Positions 35,353 to 45,859 are shown, counted from the stretch's first letter. The stretch: DNA of 64,000 nucleotides from Marchantia polymorpha subsp. ruderalis (GCA_037833965.1 AP031359.1:1298001-1362000); one strand, 5' to 3'. Translations and numbers: made by a program. The notes: generated by a model not told the origin, from the letters alone.

Positions 35353-36329
35353 GTAAACTCCTGGAGTAGCAGTACCCACCTTGCAATACGTTCGGATAGA
35401 TCGGCCTTCTTCACCAAATGTTGCAGGGCGTAGTGATCTACATGGAAAACAAATTTGTAGCCTAGCAAGTAGTGCCAAAATTTCTTCACCGAAAACACCA
35501 TTCCTAGCGCTTCTCGTTTAGTCGTGGTGTAATTTTTCTCTACCGCCAACAATTGCCAGCTAGCAAAGTAAATTGGGTAGTTTTTCCTATTCTTGTCCTT
35601 CTAACTCAACACTGCTCCAATGGCGAAAGCTGAAGTATCTACAAATACGTGATATGGTTTATTCCAATTTGGACTGCGCAGGATAGGAGCCGAGGTGAGC
35701 TTCTCTTTAAGTTCTTCAAATGCCTTCTGTTGCTCCTCTCTCCATTCGTAGGGCTCATCTTTTCTTAGCAGCTTGGTAAGACTAGCTGCAGTGATTGCGT
35801 ACATGTTGATGAACCGTCTGTAATAAGCCACATATCCGAGGAAGGCCCAAAGTTTCCAAAGGTTTGTTAGTGGCTCCAAAATCATGATAACTTTGACCTT
35901 TTCTTCGTCTTCTGCTATTTCTTTGGCGGACACTTTGTGGCCCAACAGAATTCTACTTGTCATGAAGAAGAAATATTTTTTCGGATGAAGGGATAGCTTT
36001 GACTCTTGGCACTTGTCAAACGTTTGTTGCAACTGACTCAGGTGTTGATCACGAGGTCCGAAGACACAGAAATCATTAATGAAGATCTCCATAAATTTCC
36101 TGAGATGGTCTTGAAAGATGGTGGTCATCATTTGTTGGAAGGTCGCAGGTGCATTACATAACTCAAATGACATCTTATGGTATGCATAAGTTCCCCAATA
36201 AATGGTGAATGTGGTTTTATCCTTGTGCTGCTCACGAATCAACACCTGATTATATCCTGAGAAGCCATCTAGAAAACTGTAACACTTGTGTCCCGCCTCG
36301 TGATCTAGGATGGCATCTGTAAATGGCAA
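35319..36329 (-). pseudogene. Reverse transcriptase (palm to C-term) and RNase H of the giant-LTR element
   Basis: The block 36329-35601 contains FLDGFSGYNQVLI, FELCNAPATFQQMM, then FINDFCVFGPRDQHL. The catalytic pair (normally DD) is Asn-Asp because codon 36075-36077 is AAT. After that come KYFFFMTSRILLGHKVS and the RNase H start VFVDTSAFAIGAVLS. The block 35552-35353 gives NYTTTKREALGMVFSVKKF and VDHYALQHLVKK (RNase H). Its 3' end is cut by the solo LTR at 35352. The RT would be inactive. Confidence 0.88.
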
Positions 36330-36850
36330 TGGGTTTCTTAGTGGCCGCGTTCAGCTTCCTGAAGTCCTGACAGACTCGAATCTTCCCAGTTAGTTTCTTC
36401 GGGACTATAACAATGGGTGAAATCCATTCGCTACTTAGTATCGAGTAGATGATTCATGCACTCAAGTACTTGTCAATTTTGTTCTTAACCAACAAAGAGT
36501 ACTTAGGATTCAACTAGTACTACCGCTTGCGCACCGGTACGGCATTATCCATTAGATCAATACGGTGCTCATCATAGCAAGCCGGTATGCCCTTCGTGTC
36601 TTCTATTCTCCAGGGGAATGCGTCTTCATATTCGCGGAGAAATCAACATATCATTTCCAGCTCTGCACCAGTCACTTGGCTGGAGATTTTGAGAACCCTT
36701 TGGGGGCTTAGTTCGACATCTTCGTAGTCACTCGGGTCTATGACTCTTTTTGTGTGACTAATATCGCTACTCTCCAGCCCCACAGCTAAAGTCTACTCAA
36801 AATCCTCAAGACCGGCTTCCTCTGGTACTTCTACGTCTACTTCCTCCTTC
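36330..36850 (-). pseudogene. Reverse transcriptase N-terminal part of the giant-LTR element
   Basis: The frame-broken blocks EHRIDLMDNAVPV, NPKYSLLVKNKIDKYL and WISPIVIVPKKL, GKIRVCQDFRKLNAATKKP run from about 36600 to 36330. These are the standard finger-domain blocks of gypsy RT, upstream of and continuous with the palm. Confidence 0.75.
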
Positions 36851-37560
36851 TCTATCTTATACCACTCCATATAGTGTACATCAGTGTCACTTTTGGAGGT
36901 TGTGGTCTCCTCCTCTGAAATGTACCTTGAACTGGCAGACGGCGTCTCTCCTCCATGCTGTATCTTCTCCTAGGGAACCGTAATCTTGGGGCCCTCTTTA
37001 TTATTGGGATCGCGGAACTGTAGGGATCGCTTGTGCTAGGTCGATCTGACCTTCGCCCCATAAAACCATGGATAATCAATCAACACATCATACCCCATCT
37101 TGATCAGGTGTTTAATGATGATGTAATTTAAAGGGAACACAACCCCACCGATGGTGATTCGGATATCTTTTAGTGTGCCTAGTGGCTTCCTTCGGGTCTG
37201 ATCAGCCAAGCGAATCTTTCGATTTGTCAGTTGAAAGGTCTTGTACCCCAGGGCATTGGGCGTCTCTTTGATCATGATATCAATGCCCGATCTTGAGTCC
37301 AAGGGCACCTTGCGGATTGTGCATCCGCCAATTTCTATGTCAATTTTGAATGGGCCCAAATCCTCATGCAGGACCTGGTACACCCGTGGAAGTTTACGAG
37401 CTTGAGGCCGCTTCGTCCGTTTCAAGGGAATGGTTAACAATTTCCTATAGGCGTTGTTATCTTCAACCAGCTACCGGATGTTATGTTGGCCTGGCGATCA
37501 TAGAAATCTGCCGCAATGTCATAATGGGGATCCTTGAGTAATGCGGAAGCTCTGCTAGGT
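36851..37560 (-). pseudogene. Aspartic protease region of the giant-LTR element
   Basis: The open block 37440-37036 has DIEIGGCTIRKVPLDSRSGIDIM and TNRKIRLADQT, then GYDVLIDYPWF. The fold follows retropepsin, but the catalytic D-S-G reads D-S-R. If real, this alone would inactivate processing of the polyprotein. Confidence 0.7.
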
Positions 37561-37724
37561 CATTTTGCGCAAGCCGATGCTTTCTCCAACCCCTTTGGGT
37601 CTACCATCTTGTCTAGTTCTTTGAAAAGCAACTCGCTCACCTCGTCTTTTATATCCAGAGCATATGCCTTCCGCAACAGTCGCAACGTTGGCCCATCCAA
37701 CTAGGAATCTTCTTGAGACGAAGA

Positions 37725-39812
37725 TCAAAGTTCTTCGGCCGAAGATTTGGCCTTCTTCGCCAAAGACTCTGAGGCCTTTGGGGGTGGATCCTTATGTAGT
37801 TCCCGTGATTCCTTCCCTTTGGAATCCTTCTTTTTGGCTCCCGTTTTATCCCGTTTTGACTTTTCCAAGGTGGTTTCTTTCTTACGGCTCGCACTTCGGA
37901 ATTCTACCCGTCCTACCATGGTCCTCTTGTCTGGCCACGAGTTGTCTTCTTCCTTATCCTCTGAACTCAACTTGACCAGGTATACTTGAGCATCTTCCTT
38001 CGAGGGCGGAGTAACAAACCGCACTTGTGCGCAAGCTACTCGCGGTTGATTACATTCGGCCGCTGTATGTCCTCCTTGGCGACAGTTACTACACATGGAT
38101 ATGTAGCCTCATTCCCTTCAGGAATGGGAGCAATTAGGGGAGTAGTGCCCTACTTCTCCACAGTTAAAACAGGCATTCGGAGGAGCTCTGGCTGTTGCTT
38201 CTGGTGGCGACGTTCTACGCTGAGGAACCGTGATGGCCATTTCCTTAGGCGCATAACGAGGTGTATGGGCGTTAGTGGAGGCCCTTCTTGCACTGCATAC
38301 GGTGTCTCTTCTGGATTCTTTGTGTAATACCCACCAGCTTCTCGAGCTGGTACCCATTCCACAACATTAACGGATTGATACGTCCGACACTCAACATTAG
38401 CGTGGCCCACTCTACCACAATTTGTGCACCACAGATTAGCTTTTAGCCCAATGGGAGACTTTCTCTTCTCTCGACTTCCTACAACATGCATCTTCAGATC
38501 AGCGAAGTCCTTAACCAAGGCAGCCACCTTGGAAACGATGGACGTAGAGCCTTTCTTGGGCATAGCCATTCGTCGATTCTTCTTCTTCTCACCGTTGGCT
38601 TTCTTCAGAGGTTTTCCATCTTCGGAGGAAGAAGAATCTTCCAGCTCACTTGACTTCGAAGATAAGGAAGACTCACTTGACGAAGGGGTGACCGCTCTTT
38701 GCTTCCGCTGACTACTTTTAGACTTCCGCTCGTCGAACGGCCGATCCTTTGGTCGAGATCTCGTAGGCCTCAACCGAGATAATGACATCGTCGATTGTAT
38801 CACACTTGCTTCGACGGCAATATGTCTCCATTTCTCTTAGCAAGCCCATCACATACCAATCGATGGCTTGCTGAGTAGAATAAGGCACCCCCTCTCCTGT
38901 ATTTGGAATTCGATCCAAGAGATCTTGAAATCTTTCAATATAATCTCTTAGATTCTCTTTGCGCTCTCGCTGGAGATTGCGCAACTTTGTCAGGACACGA
39001 CTATCGTATTCCAACTCCCTAAATCTTCTTTAAAATTTCTCCCGAAGCTTGGCCCAAGTATCAATTCACGCAGGAACGGTGCTTTCATGGTTGTACCAAC
39101 TTCAAGCTTTCTTCCGAAGAAGACTGGGGAAAATGCGCATTCGGTCCGCATCGTTATCTTCCTTATTGGTGATGGAAACCGATTCAAAAAGCTTGATGTA
39201 GGAATCCGCATCATCGTCGTCCCCTTTATCCTTGAACTTTGGGTAGGGTGGTCCTTCCCTTGGTGAACCTAGTGGAGATGAAGATCCATCACCTCCTCCT
39301 CCTCTTGCAAAGCCGACGGGATTCGGATCTTTAAATAGAATTGTGGGCTGAAGGGATGAGGTGGGAGTGTTTGCAATTCGATCTTCAATAGCTTGCACCA
39401 CCGTCTACACTCGTCCCTCTATATCAATCCTTAGGTCCATCACCGTATGAAAAACTTTATCACTACCAGGTAGTCGATAGTAGGGGGTGGTGTAAATCCG
39501 GAGTGCATTTGAATCAACTGAAGTAGTCAAGTCCTCAAGGGGTTGGAGACATTCATCAATTAGTGTGGTAGCCAATTTCTCCCAAACAGAAGCTTCGTGT
39601 GCTACTAATCCGGCTGTTCAAATTTGTTGAGGAGGTGCAGTCACCAAAAGTGCTCTGGTTGGTGCTATCGCTTCTCGCTTCTTCCCTTTGCCCTTTGCTT
39701 TCCTTCATTCTGGTTCAGGTGCTGGTTTAGGCGGAATCTCCTTCTCTGCCCGTCAACAAAAATACCTCGCGGTTCACTCGCTTATCTTAGCGGGGTCATC
39801 TTCCGTCGACAT
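37725..39812 (-). pseudogene. Gag of the giant-LTR element
   Basis: The candidate start at 39812 gives MSTEDDPAKISE, then a stop. The body is spread over 39401-39102, 39014-38718, 38803-38150, 38357-38118 and 38096-37725. The capsid-like block ENLRDYIERFQDLLDRIP is followed by a Ser-rich acidic stretch. Three CCHC zinc knuckles follow: CTNCGRVGHANVEC (about 38388-38428), CFNCGEVGHYSPNC (about 38130-38172) and CSNCRQGGHTAAEC (about 38053-38095). Each lies in a different local frame, so at least two shifts separate them. Confidence 0.78.
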
Positions 39813-39856
39813 TCATTTTGCATCGCTACACACGCAACCTTTGTGTTGACGCACAG

Positions 39857-39874
39857 TCCCCGGCAACGGCGCCA
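39857..39874 (-). promoter_or_regulatory. Primer-binding site, tRNA-Asp type
   Basis: On the plus strand TCCCCGGCAACGGCGCCA, 18 bases, reads as the 3' end of plant tRNA-Asp including CCA. The minus strand is therefore its complement. Seventeen bases separate it from the LTR, more than the usual few. The same site is known from Tat and Athila elements. Confidence 0.85.
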
Positions 39875-40400
39875 AAAGAAAAGTTTATCTATGTAATGAC
39901 AGACAAATACCAAAATGGAGCATAATGGTACAGATCCAATCCCATTAGGACATAAACAACATCAAAAGTCACGATTTGTCACGTATTAACATTCTATTGA
40001 TGAGTTTTACTTCTTAGGCCAATGTCACTCCCTGAAGACACTGCTCAATTATGGCCAAAGACCCGAAGACCAGAGTATGATCACCCTCTTAACCTGAAAC
40101 TTATCCAGTCAACACTTGTGGGAATCGCATGCGACCACACACTCCGATTTCAAGGGAAAAACTTCCCAGTTTAGCATACATCCCACAAACTGACCCGAAC
40201 ATCCAGACCCAAATTTACTTAAATCCCGAAGAGCCCTAGGCTATTCTAAGAACATTCAGGCTAGACACTCACAACTCTCGATGTGGTAACTTCGACAAAT
40301 AGGAGCGCACTGTGCTCAATGGCAAGATCACACACCATCACACAGACACACAGTGGATACAGATTCACAGTCAAGACAAGCCAATTGACAGAAAAGCCCC

Positions 40401-40418
40401 CCAAGGAAAGAGCCTTGG
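40401..40418 (-). promoter_or_regulatory. Conserved stem-loop, 5' LTR
   Basis: Minus-strand CCAAGG-CTCTTT-CCTTGG followed by GGGGGCTTTTC, within 20 bases of the AATAAA that abuts the ORF stop. Confidence 0.65.
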
Positions 40419-40428
40419 GCCTCTTTAT

Positions 40429-43014
40429 TCACAATGATGGCCTAGGAATCTCAACCGTCTGAGATGAACTACTCTCAGGTGCGGTGCCATCCGACGTAGC
40501 GGTTACAACGTTGTCTGAGCTTACGTCTGCTCTGAACCTACGCAAAATGTTTAGTATCTCCAACTCTAAATTCTCCTGTGCCTCTACAAATCCCTTAGAA
40601 AAAGAATTAACTAACTCTACTATCTGCTTGTGTCCCGCGGATTTGCTGGTCTTCGCACTCACCAATCGTCACTCCAGCGAATCTAGCTTCAACCACTTTA
40701 CCAATTGCAATCCCCATAATGCAAATTTGCACAGGCACTTCTCAACTCGCAATCTCAACTCGTCAGTCGTCTTGTCCCGCAACTGACGGTATGCCGCCTC
40801 TGCCTTCTCCATTCTCCTCTGCGACTCTTCCGATCTCACGGCAGCTTCTCCAACTGCTCCTGTAACCGTCGCCGTTCCGATTTGACCTTTAAATCTACAA
40901 TCGACCTCCAAAGATTTGGCCGACTCACAATCCGCCCATTTCTTGGCCCAATCCGTCAATACCCCTTTGTGCTTCCGGAATTCCTCTGCCAGACTTCCCA
41001 TAAGCTCCTCTATGCGTGTGAATTTCTTGTCAAGGTCACTTGTGAGCTCCGCAATGTTACTGCGAAGTTCTTCTTCTCCCGTCTTTGCTGCTGCAATCTT
41101 CCCCCGTAGATCTTTGGCAATTTGTGCTTCTTTGGCTCTTCGTTCTTCTACCTTAGTTAGTTTTTCGGCATGCATCTGCTATCATTTCCCTGCTATCGTA
41201 ATCAGCCTTTTCGCACGCTTCACTTCTACCTCGTACGCTTCCTTGGACTTCTCTAATATCCAGCACAAGTCCACAGTCACCTTCTGTGCAATCTCGTTAG
41301 TGGCACGAAGACTGTTACATGCCTACTCTAACTTTGCACAACTCTCGGACTCCTTTGCTAAGTTCAAGCGCAACACCTTGCACTCCATCTCCTTTGCACG
41401 AAGTCGGTCTTCTTGCTCCTGCAGTGTCGCTTTCACCGCCGTGCACTCGGCTGCCAAGCTTGCAGCTCGCTCCTTTGCCATCGCAGTCACAGAATCCCAC
41501 TCTCTCTTTACAGCTACCGCCCTTCTTGAGCTTTGTCCTATTCCTAATCAGCTCAACATAAGATCCTGACTTTTTCTTACAGTATACTTTTCCCTCTTTG
41601 TGTCTAAATACTTCAATAAAGGTATTGCGCTATCCTGCAAGAAATCAGGGAAGGCAATCTCCAACGTCTTCGGCCCTTCCTCTAAAGTCTTTGTCACAAC
41701 CTCGGATCTCACTTCCTCCTCAACTGGTGGTGGCTTTGGATCTTCTGTGATGTTCCTCACAGTCCCATCAACCTGTGCAACAAATTGCTTTAGAATTGCC
41801 TCACTCAACGTGAGCTCCTTCACTAATTCTTCGTTGGACTTTGGCTGAGGTATGTCTTCACTCCCCACCGACCGTGTCTGCTCCGCTGACAGAAAACTTG
41901 GACTAGCTGTCTCTATTCTCTCCTCCAAAGGTTCCACTGCTACGTCTGTTGGAACTTCAACTAATACCGCCGAAGGTCCCCCTTCCACCACTTGTTGTGT
42001 CGGCTCGGCAGCGGTATCTTCGGCTGTTGCGATGGCTGCCACAACTATTTTCTCCACACTGCTATCTGAAGATTCTGTCACCACCAACCCGCGACTTGCC
42101 TTCTTCTTCGGCCTAGCTCAAGTTCTTGAGTGCCAAATTCCTACTATCTCCATTTCCGCTATTCATGATTCTAGCAGCAGGTCCTCTTCATCATTAGTCA
42201 CTACCTTCCGTCTCTTCGCCAATCGCCGTTTTGGTCTCAGTCATGTTGTCAGAACATCCACCTGCACAGCTTTGCGCCCTGTCGTTTGAGGTGATATCTT
42301 GGGTCAACTGTTATCTTCTTCCTTGTTCCCTTCACTGGACTCGACTGCTGGTACTTCTCGTTCCTTCGGTAATCGCTTTTCCTCCTCCTTCGTGAGTAAT
42401 TCCATATCTCGATAGAAGTTCACAAGATAAAGAGTCAAATGATTTGCCAATTGTCTTGCCCATTGGGCGCTTGCATTAACCCAGACCAGATCGTAAAAGA
42501 TCCTCGCCCATTGCAACCGATTTCCCTTCATAATCCGCTCAAAGAATCCAACCTGCCAAGCTGTGATTTAGCTCGTTCGATGCGGTCGCAGGATATGCAT
42601 AATGCCCAACACAATCGCGCGTCTCTTTGGATCCTTATAGTCGGTGGTCTTCTATCCATTCGTCCCTGATCTTCCATTCTTGAAAATTGGACTGAAGGTG
42701 AATTCTTCCGCGCGGGTTATCTTCACGCTATCCTTTTCGAACATGAGATCTCCGTCGCTGCCTACACACGGCCCCATCATGGTCGCCCAATGCTCAATCG
42801 TCCACAACATTGCATTGCCTCGGAGGTCCTCACCATTGTTTCAGTTCTTGTCCATGATCTCCTTGCAAATACTCGCCGATATGCAATTCCAATTCCACAA
42901 GAGGAAATCAAGGTGCAATTTGCTAAGCTCGCGCCTATAGGGTCGCAATTCTTTGTAAGGCACCTTCAGCGGAACCAATTTCCACACCTTGTTGTTTGTC
43001 TTAGGCGGCGCCAT
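40429..43014 (-). pseudogene. LTR-encoded protein, 861-codon span (reference copy)
   Basis: ATG at 43014 gives MAPPKTNNKVWKLVPLK. The stop at 40429-40431 follows VEIPRPSL. The start, the larger open blocks (42531-42304, 42087-41548, 41175-40669, 40665-40429) and the stop are all in the same phase, although a local shift occurs near 41540 and several nonsense codons are present. Order: N-terminal globular domain (residues about 1-230), charged linker with a KRRKVVT-type basic patch, signature PLLKYLDTKREKYTV, coiled coil to the end. Its role is unknown. It may be an accessory protein translated from LTR-started RNA. Confidence 0.82.
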
Positions 43015-43428
43015 ATTTGCAATACGTGTCTTCACTACTAGCAATGTCGATTGTTTTCTCTCTCTCTCTCTACCTCGTTTGTTCTTGCTCAGTATCGCAA
43101 TGTCGGCGAGAATGCTCCTCCCACTGCTCTTACCCTCAATACCCTAGCGTTCTCCCCATGCGCGCGAATTGGTTACCTCAGTGCGTGTGAACATTGTTCG
43201 GTCCTTTGCGAATTCAAATTGATTGTCGGGTCTTCGCCGAAGATCTAGCTATTGCATCCTTTAGAAAGACTGCGCTGAAGGTTCAAAGTATCAAAGATCT
43301 TCGGCCAAAGGCAAATTCTAACTAAATCTCTCATAAGTCTTCTACTTCTATCACTTCTAACTTACACAAATATCTTTAAGTTTTTGTTAATTTTTGAAGA
43401 AAAACAAAAAACTAGGCACCACAAGCAT

Positions 43429-44554
43429 TCCTTGTCAATCATGTGAAACAAAAAAGCTCTATCGCATGATGTGTCGCTGTACCAGACGCCCTACACCTCT
43501 TCAAACTCTCAATGAGATTCATGTCGATGTTGTCAAGTTGATTTCAGATTGCTTGAATGGTGAGAAGTATCAGATTATTGCAACTGACAAGAAGACAACT
43601 GCTTGCTGGGGAACGGCTTTCTTCGACAAAAATAAGACCTTTTAGTTCCTCAAGGATTTGACTGAGTTCTGCAAGACTAAGTACAAGAAAGTTATCAAGA
43701 AGTTTTGCTTGGATGATGGCAGAGTATTCTTTGTCTCAATTAAAGAAATTTGCCTCTGATCTTGGCATCCTTATTAAGACAACAACTTCTCGCAATCCGC
43801 TTACAGATGGCACTTTTGAGCATTCAATTTGTACTCTTACAGAGAGAGTATGATGTTGTATGATCAATCAGAATATTCTTTTGAATTTGTGGCCTGAGAT
43901 CTACGCCGCAGTTATATACACCATCAACCGCATGACTACATCAAGATTGCTTGATAAGACATCATTGCAAGCCTTCCTTGACGACGTCAAGCCAATTGTT
44001 GAGCACCTGATCTCTGTTGATCATTTGAGAGTACTTGGCTGCAAGTGCTACGTTTTTTTTATCGTGAGGAGCATGGGCAGTCCCGAAAGCTCAATCTTAG
44101 AGCTCAAATTGGTATTCTTGTTGGATATGATGGAAATTCAATCTACAAAGTCTACATTCCACACACTCATGGAAAGAAAAAGGTGATCCGCACTTCTCAT
44201 GTGCGTTTCTTTGAAGGAAATGACTCATACAAACCAATCGTCTCAACACAAGATTCTGATGAGGATATCGACCTTCTAGAGGCTGATGACAAAGTATTTG
44301 AGCTCTTCACAGTTCCAAGAACTAGAGGTGCTGGTGTGGAGAACCCTTTCAACGCCAGTTACAAATCTCCAACAATGAAAGATGATGATAACGACGTTGA
44401 AGAGCTCCATTCCCCTTATCTGAATCTTGAACGTGATGAGATTCTTGACAATATGATTTTTGATGTGAATGATAACAACAAGAAAATGCCAGATATTTCT
44501 CATCATCCAGCTAAGCAAGAGCTTCGTCAACTTCTTTTTGAGGTTCAAGTTTGA
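43429..44554 (+). pseudogene. Copia-2 integrase and following linker
   Basis: Resumes after the giant element with PCQSCETKK (zinc C..C), then a core with LNEIHVDVV and ATDKKTTACWGTAFF. After stops comes LWPEIYAAVIYTINRM, then LRVLGCKCYV. A frameshift near 44045 moves to RKLNLRAQIGILVGYDGNSIYKVYIP. The block KKKVIRTSHVRFFEGN closes integrase. An acidic linker leads to RT. Confidence 0.75.
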
Positions 44555-45243
44555 CGGAGCAATTGAGACAATGAGTGTCTTGATTACAAGAGTAATTTGA
44601 AAGCACGTTTTGACGGCCTCAATCCAAACACCGCTTCTATCAAGGTTGAATACCACGCTGCTTATGCTGCAGCATGTCAAGTACTTGATGACACTGATCA
44701 TATGACATTGGAGGAGGCCCTCAACTTAAGAGACATTGTCGAATGGAGATACGCTCTTATGAGAGAATACCAAATGCTTACCAGGAAGAAGACATGGACT
44801 CTCATGCAACGACACAAGGTCCCTCCCGGTCAAAAGATTCTACTCGGTAGACTTATTTTCAAGAAAAAGCAAGACAAGAATGATAAGATTCTTGAGTACA
44901 AGGTTTGTTGGATCATCAAGGGATTCAAACACCAATATGATTGCAATTATGACGACACATTTGCTGGTGTTTGCAAATCAGCAACATGGAAGATTGCAAT
45001 TGCCTTGGCAGCTCATTTTGGTTGGTATCTTGAACAGATGAACGTTGTCAAAGCTTTCCTTGATTCCCTCATGAAGGGAGAGTTATTTGTCAAAGTTCCT
45101 GCATTGTGAACAAAAGGTGGTAAGGAGACTACCAAGAAATTCATCTACATGCTTTTGAAGGCACTCTATGGGCTTAAGCAATCTTCAAAACTCTGGTAGA
45201 AAACTCTTTCTAAGTCACTCATCAAGCTTGCCTACAATCCGCT
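44555..45243 (+). pseudogene. Copia-2 reverse transcriptase, N-terminal and palm start
   Basis: The open frame 44597-45109 gives TLEEALNLRDIVEWRYALMR, PPGQKILLGRLIFKKKQD, EYKVCWIIKGFKHQYDCNYD, FAGVCKSATWKIAIALAAHF and EQMNVVKAFLDSLMKGELF. After a TGA it continues as FIYMLLKALYGLKQSSKLW. It is cut at 45244 by an LTR. The wording of several blocks (IKGF.HQY..NYDDTFAGV) is closer to fungal-type copia than to common angiosperm ones as I remember them; not verified. Confidence 0.8.
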
Positions 45244-45753
45244 TGTAATGACAGATATATACCAAAATGGAGCATAATGGTAAAGATCCGATCCTACAAG
45301 GACAGAAACAACACAAAGAATACCGATTGTCACGTTCTTAACAGTCTATTGAGGAGTTTGAATTCTCAGTGTACTGTCACTCCCAAAAATACTGCAGGTG
45401 TTTGACTCGGAGATCACTCGAAGGACACGCAATGCAGCGTAATACACCAACACACCTGAAACAAGTAAATGCAAAACTCAGAGGTCGATTAGGACCTCAA
45501 CTTAAGATTCAGGGAGGAAATTTCCCAAGAAGTACACTTAGAGCTAGCGGTAGCTAGCGGCCAATTACGAATTTGCTTAAATCCTGTCACTAGCCAAACG
45601 CTATTTCAGAACATTCGAATTGAGGCTCCTACTTTGGATGCGGTACCTTCGTCAAACCGAAGTCACTCTTACGCGGTGACCAACACACTCAACTCACAAA
45701 CGCGCAGAGAATACAAAAGTCCGAAACTGAGAAACTAAATTGAGAAGAGACCC

Positions 45754-45771
45754 CCAAGGCTAACGCCTTGG
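45754..45771 (-). promoter_or_regulatory. Conserved stem-loop, C-type LTR
   Basis: Minus-strand CCAAGGC-GTTA-GCCTTGG, a perfect 7-bp stem just after GAATAAAG. The loop differs from the A type while the stem is kept and one pair longer. Confidence 0.65.
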
Positions 45772-45859
45772 ACTACTTTATTCCTAGCTACCAAAAACTG
45801 TCATCTGCTGCGGTGCGAGCACCAAACAGGTCCTACGCTTTCGGAGTCGGCAGTTGCTG

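Larger units (their letters stand above)
29550..43423 (-). mobile_element. Complete Ty3/gypsy retrotransposon with ORF-bearing giant LTRs
   Basis: 13.9 kb, flanked by AGCAT on both sides (29545-29549, 43424-43428). Sense is minus: 5' LTR 39892-43423 (3532 bp), tRNA-Asp primer site, gag with three zinc knuckles, protease, RT, RNase H, integrase, polypurine tract, 3' LTR 29550-30369 (820 bp, internally deleted). The RT-RNase H-integrase order defines Ty3/gypsy. No chromodomain, the ILVATDYATRIIEAEA integrase block and the tRNA-Asp primer suggest the non-chromovirus branch (Tat/Athila and basal relatives). A solo LTR (31809-35352) sits inside RNase H. Confidence 0.9.
39892..43423 (-). mobile_element. 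5' LTR of the giant-LTR element (full length, A subfamily)
   Basis: 3532 bp. Sense ends: TGTGGTGCCTAG at 43423 and CATTACA at 39892. About 410 bp precede the ORF (upstream region with AT-rich start), 2586 bp are ORF (73 percent of the LTR) and about 540 bp follow it. The follow-on region holds AATAAA, the conserved stem and the right end shared by all copies. Confidence 0.9.

Noticed and set aside
40916-41569. A plus-strand frame of 217 codons
   Set aside because: Antisense to the coiled-coil part of the reference LTR ORF; similar shadows occur at 33673-34332.
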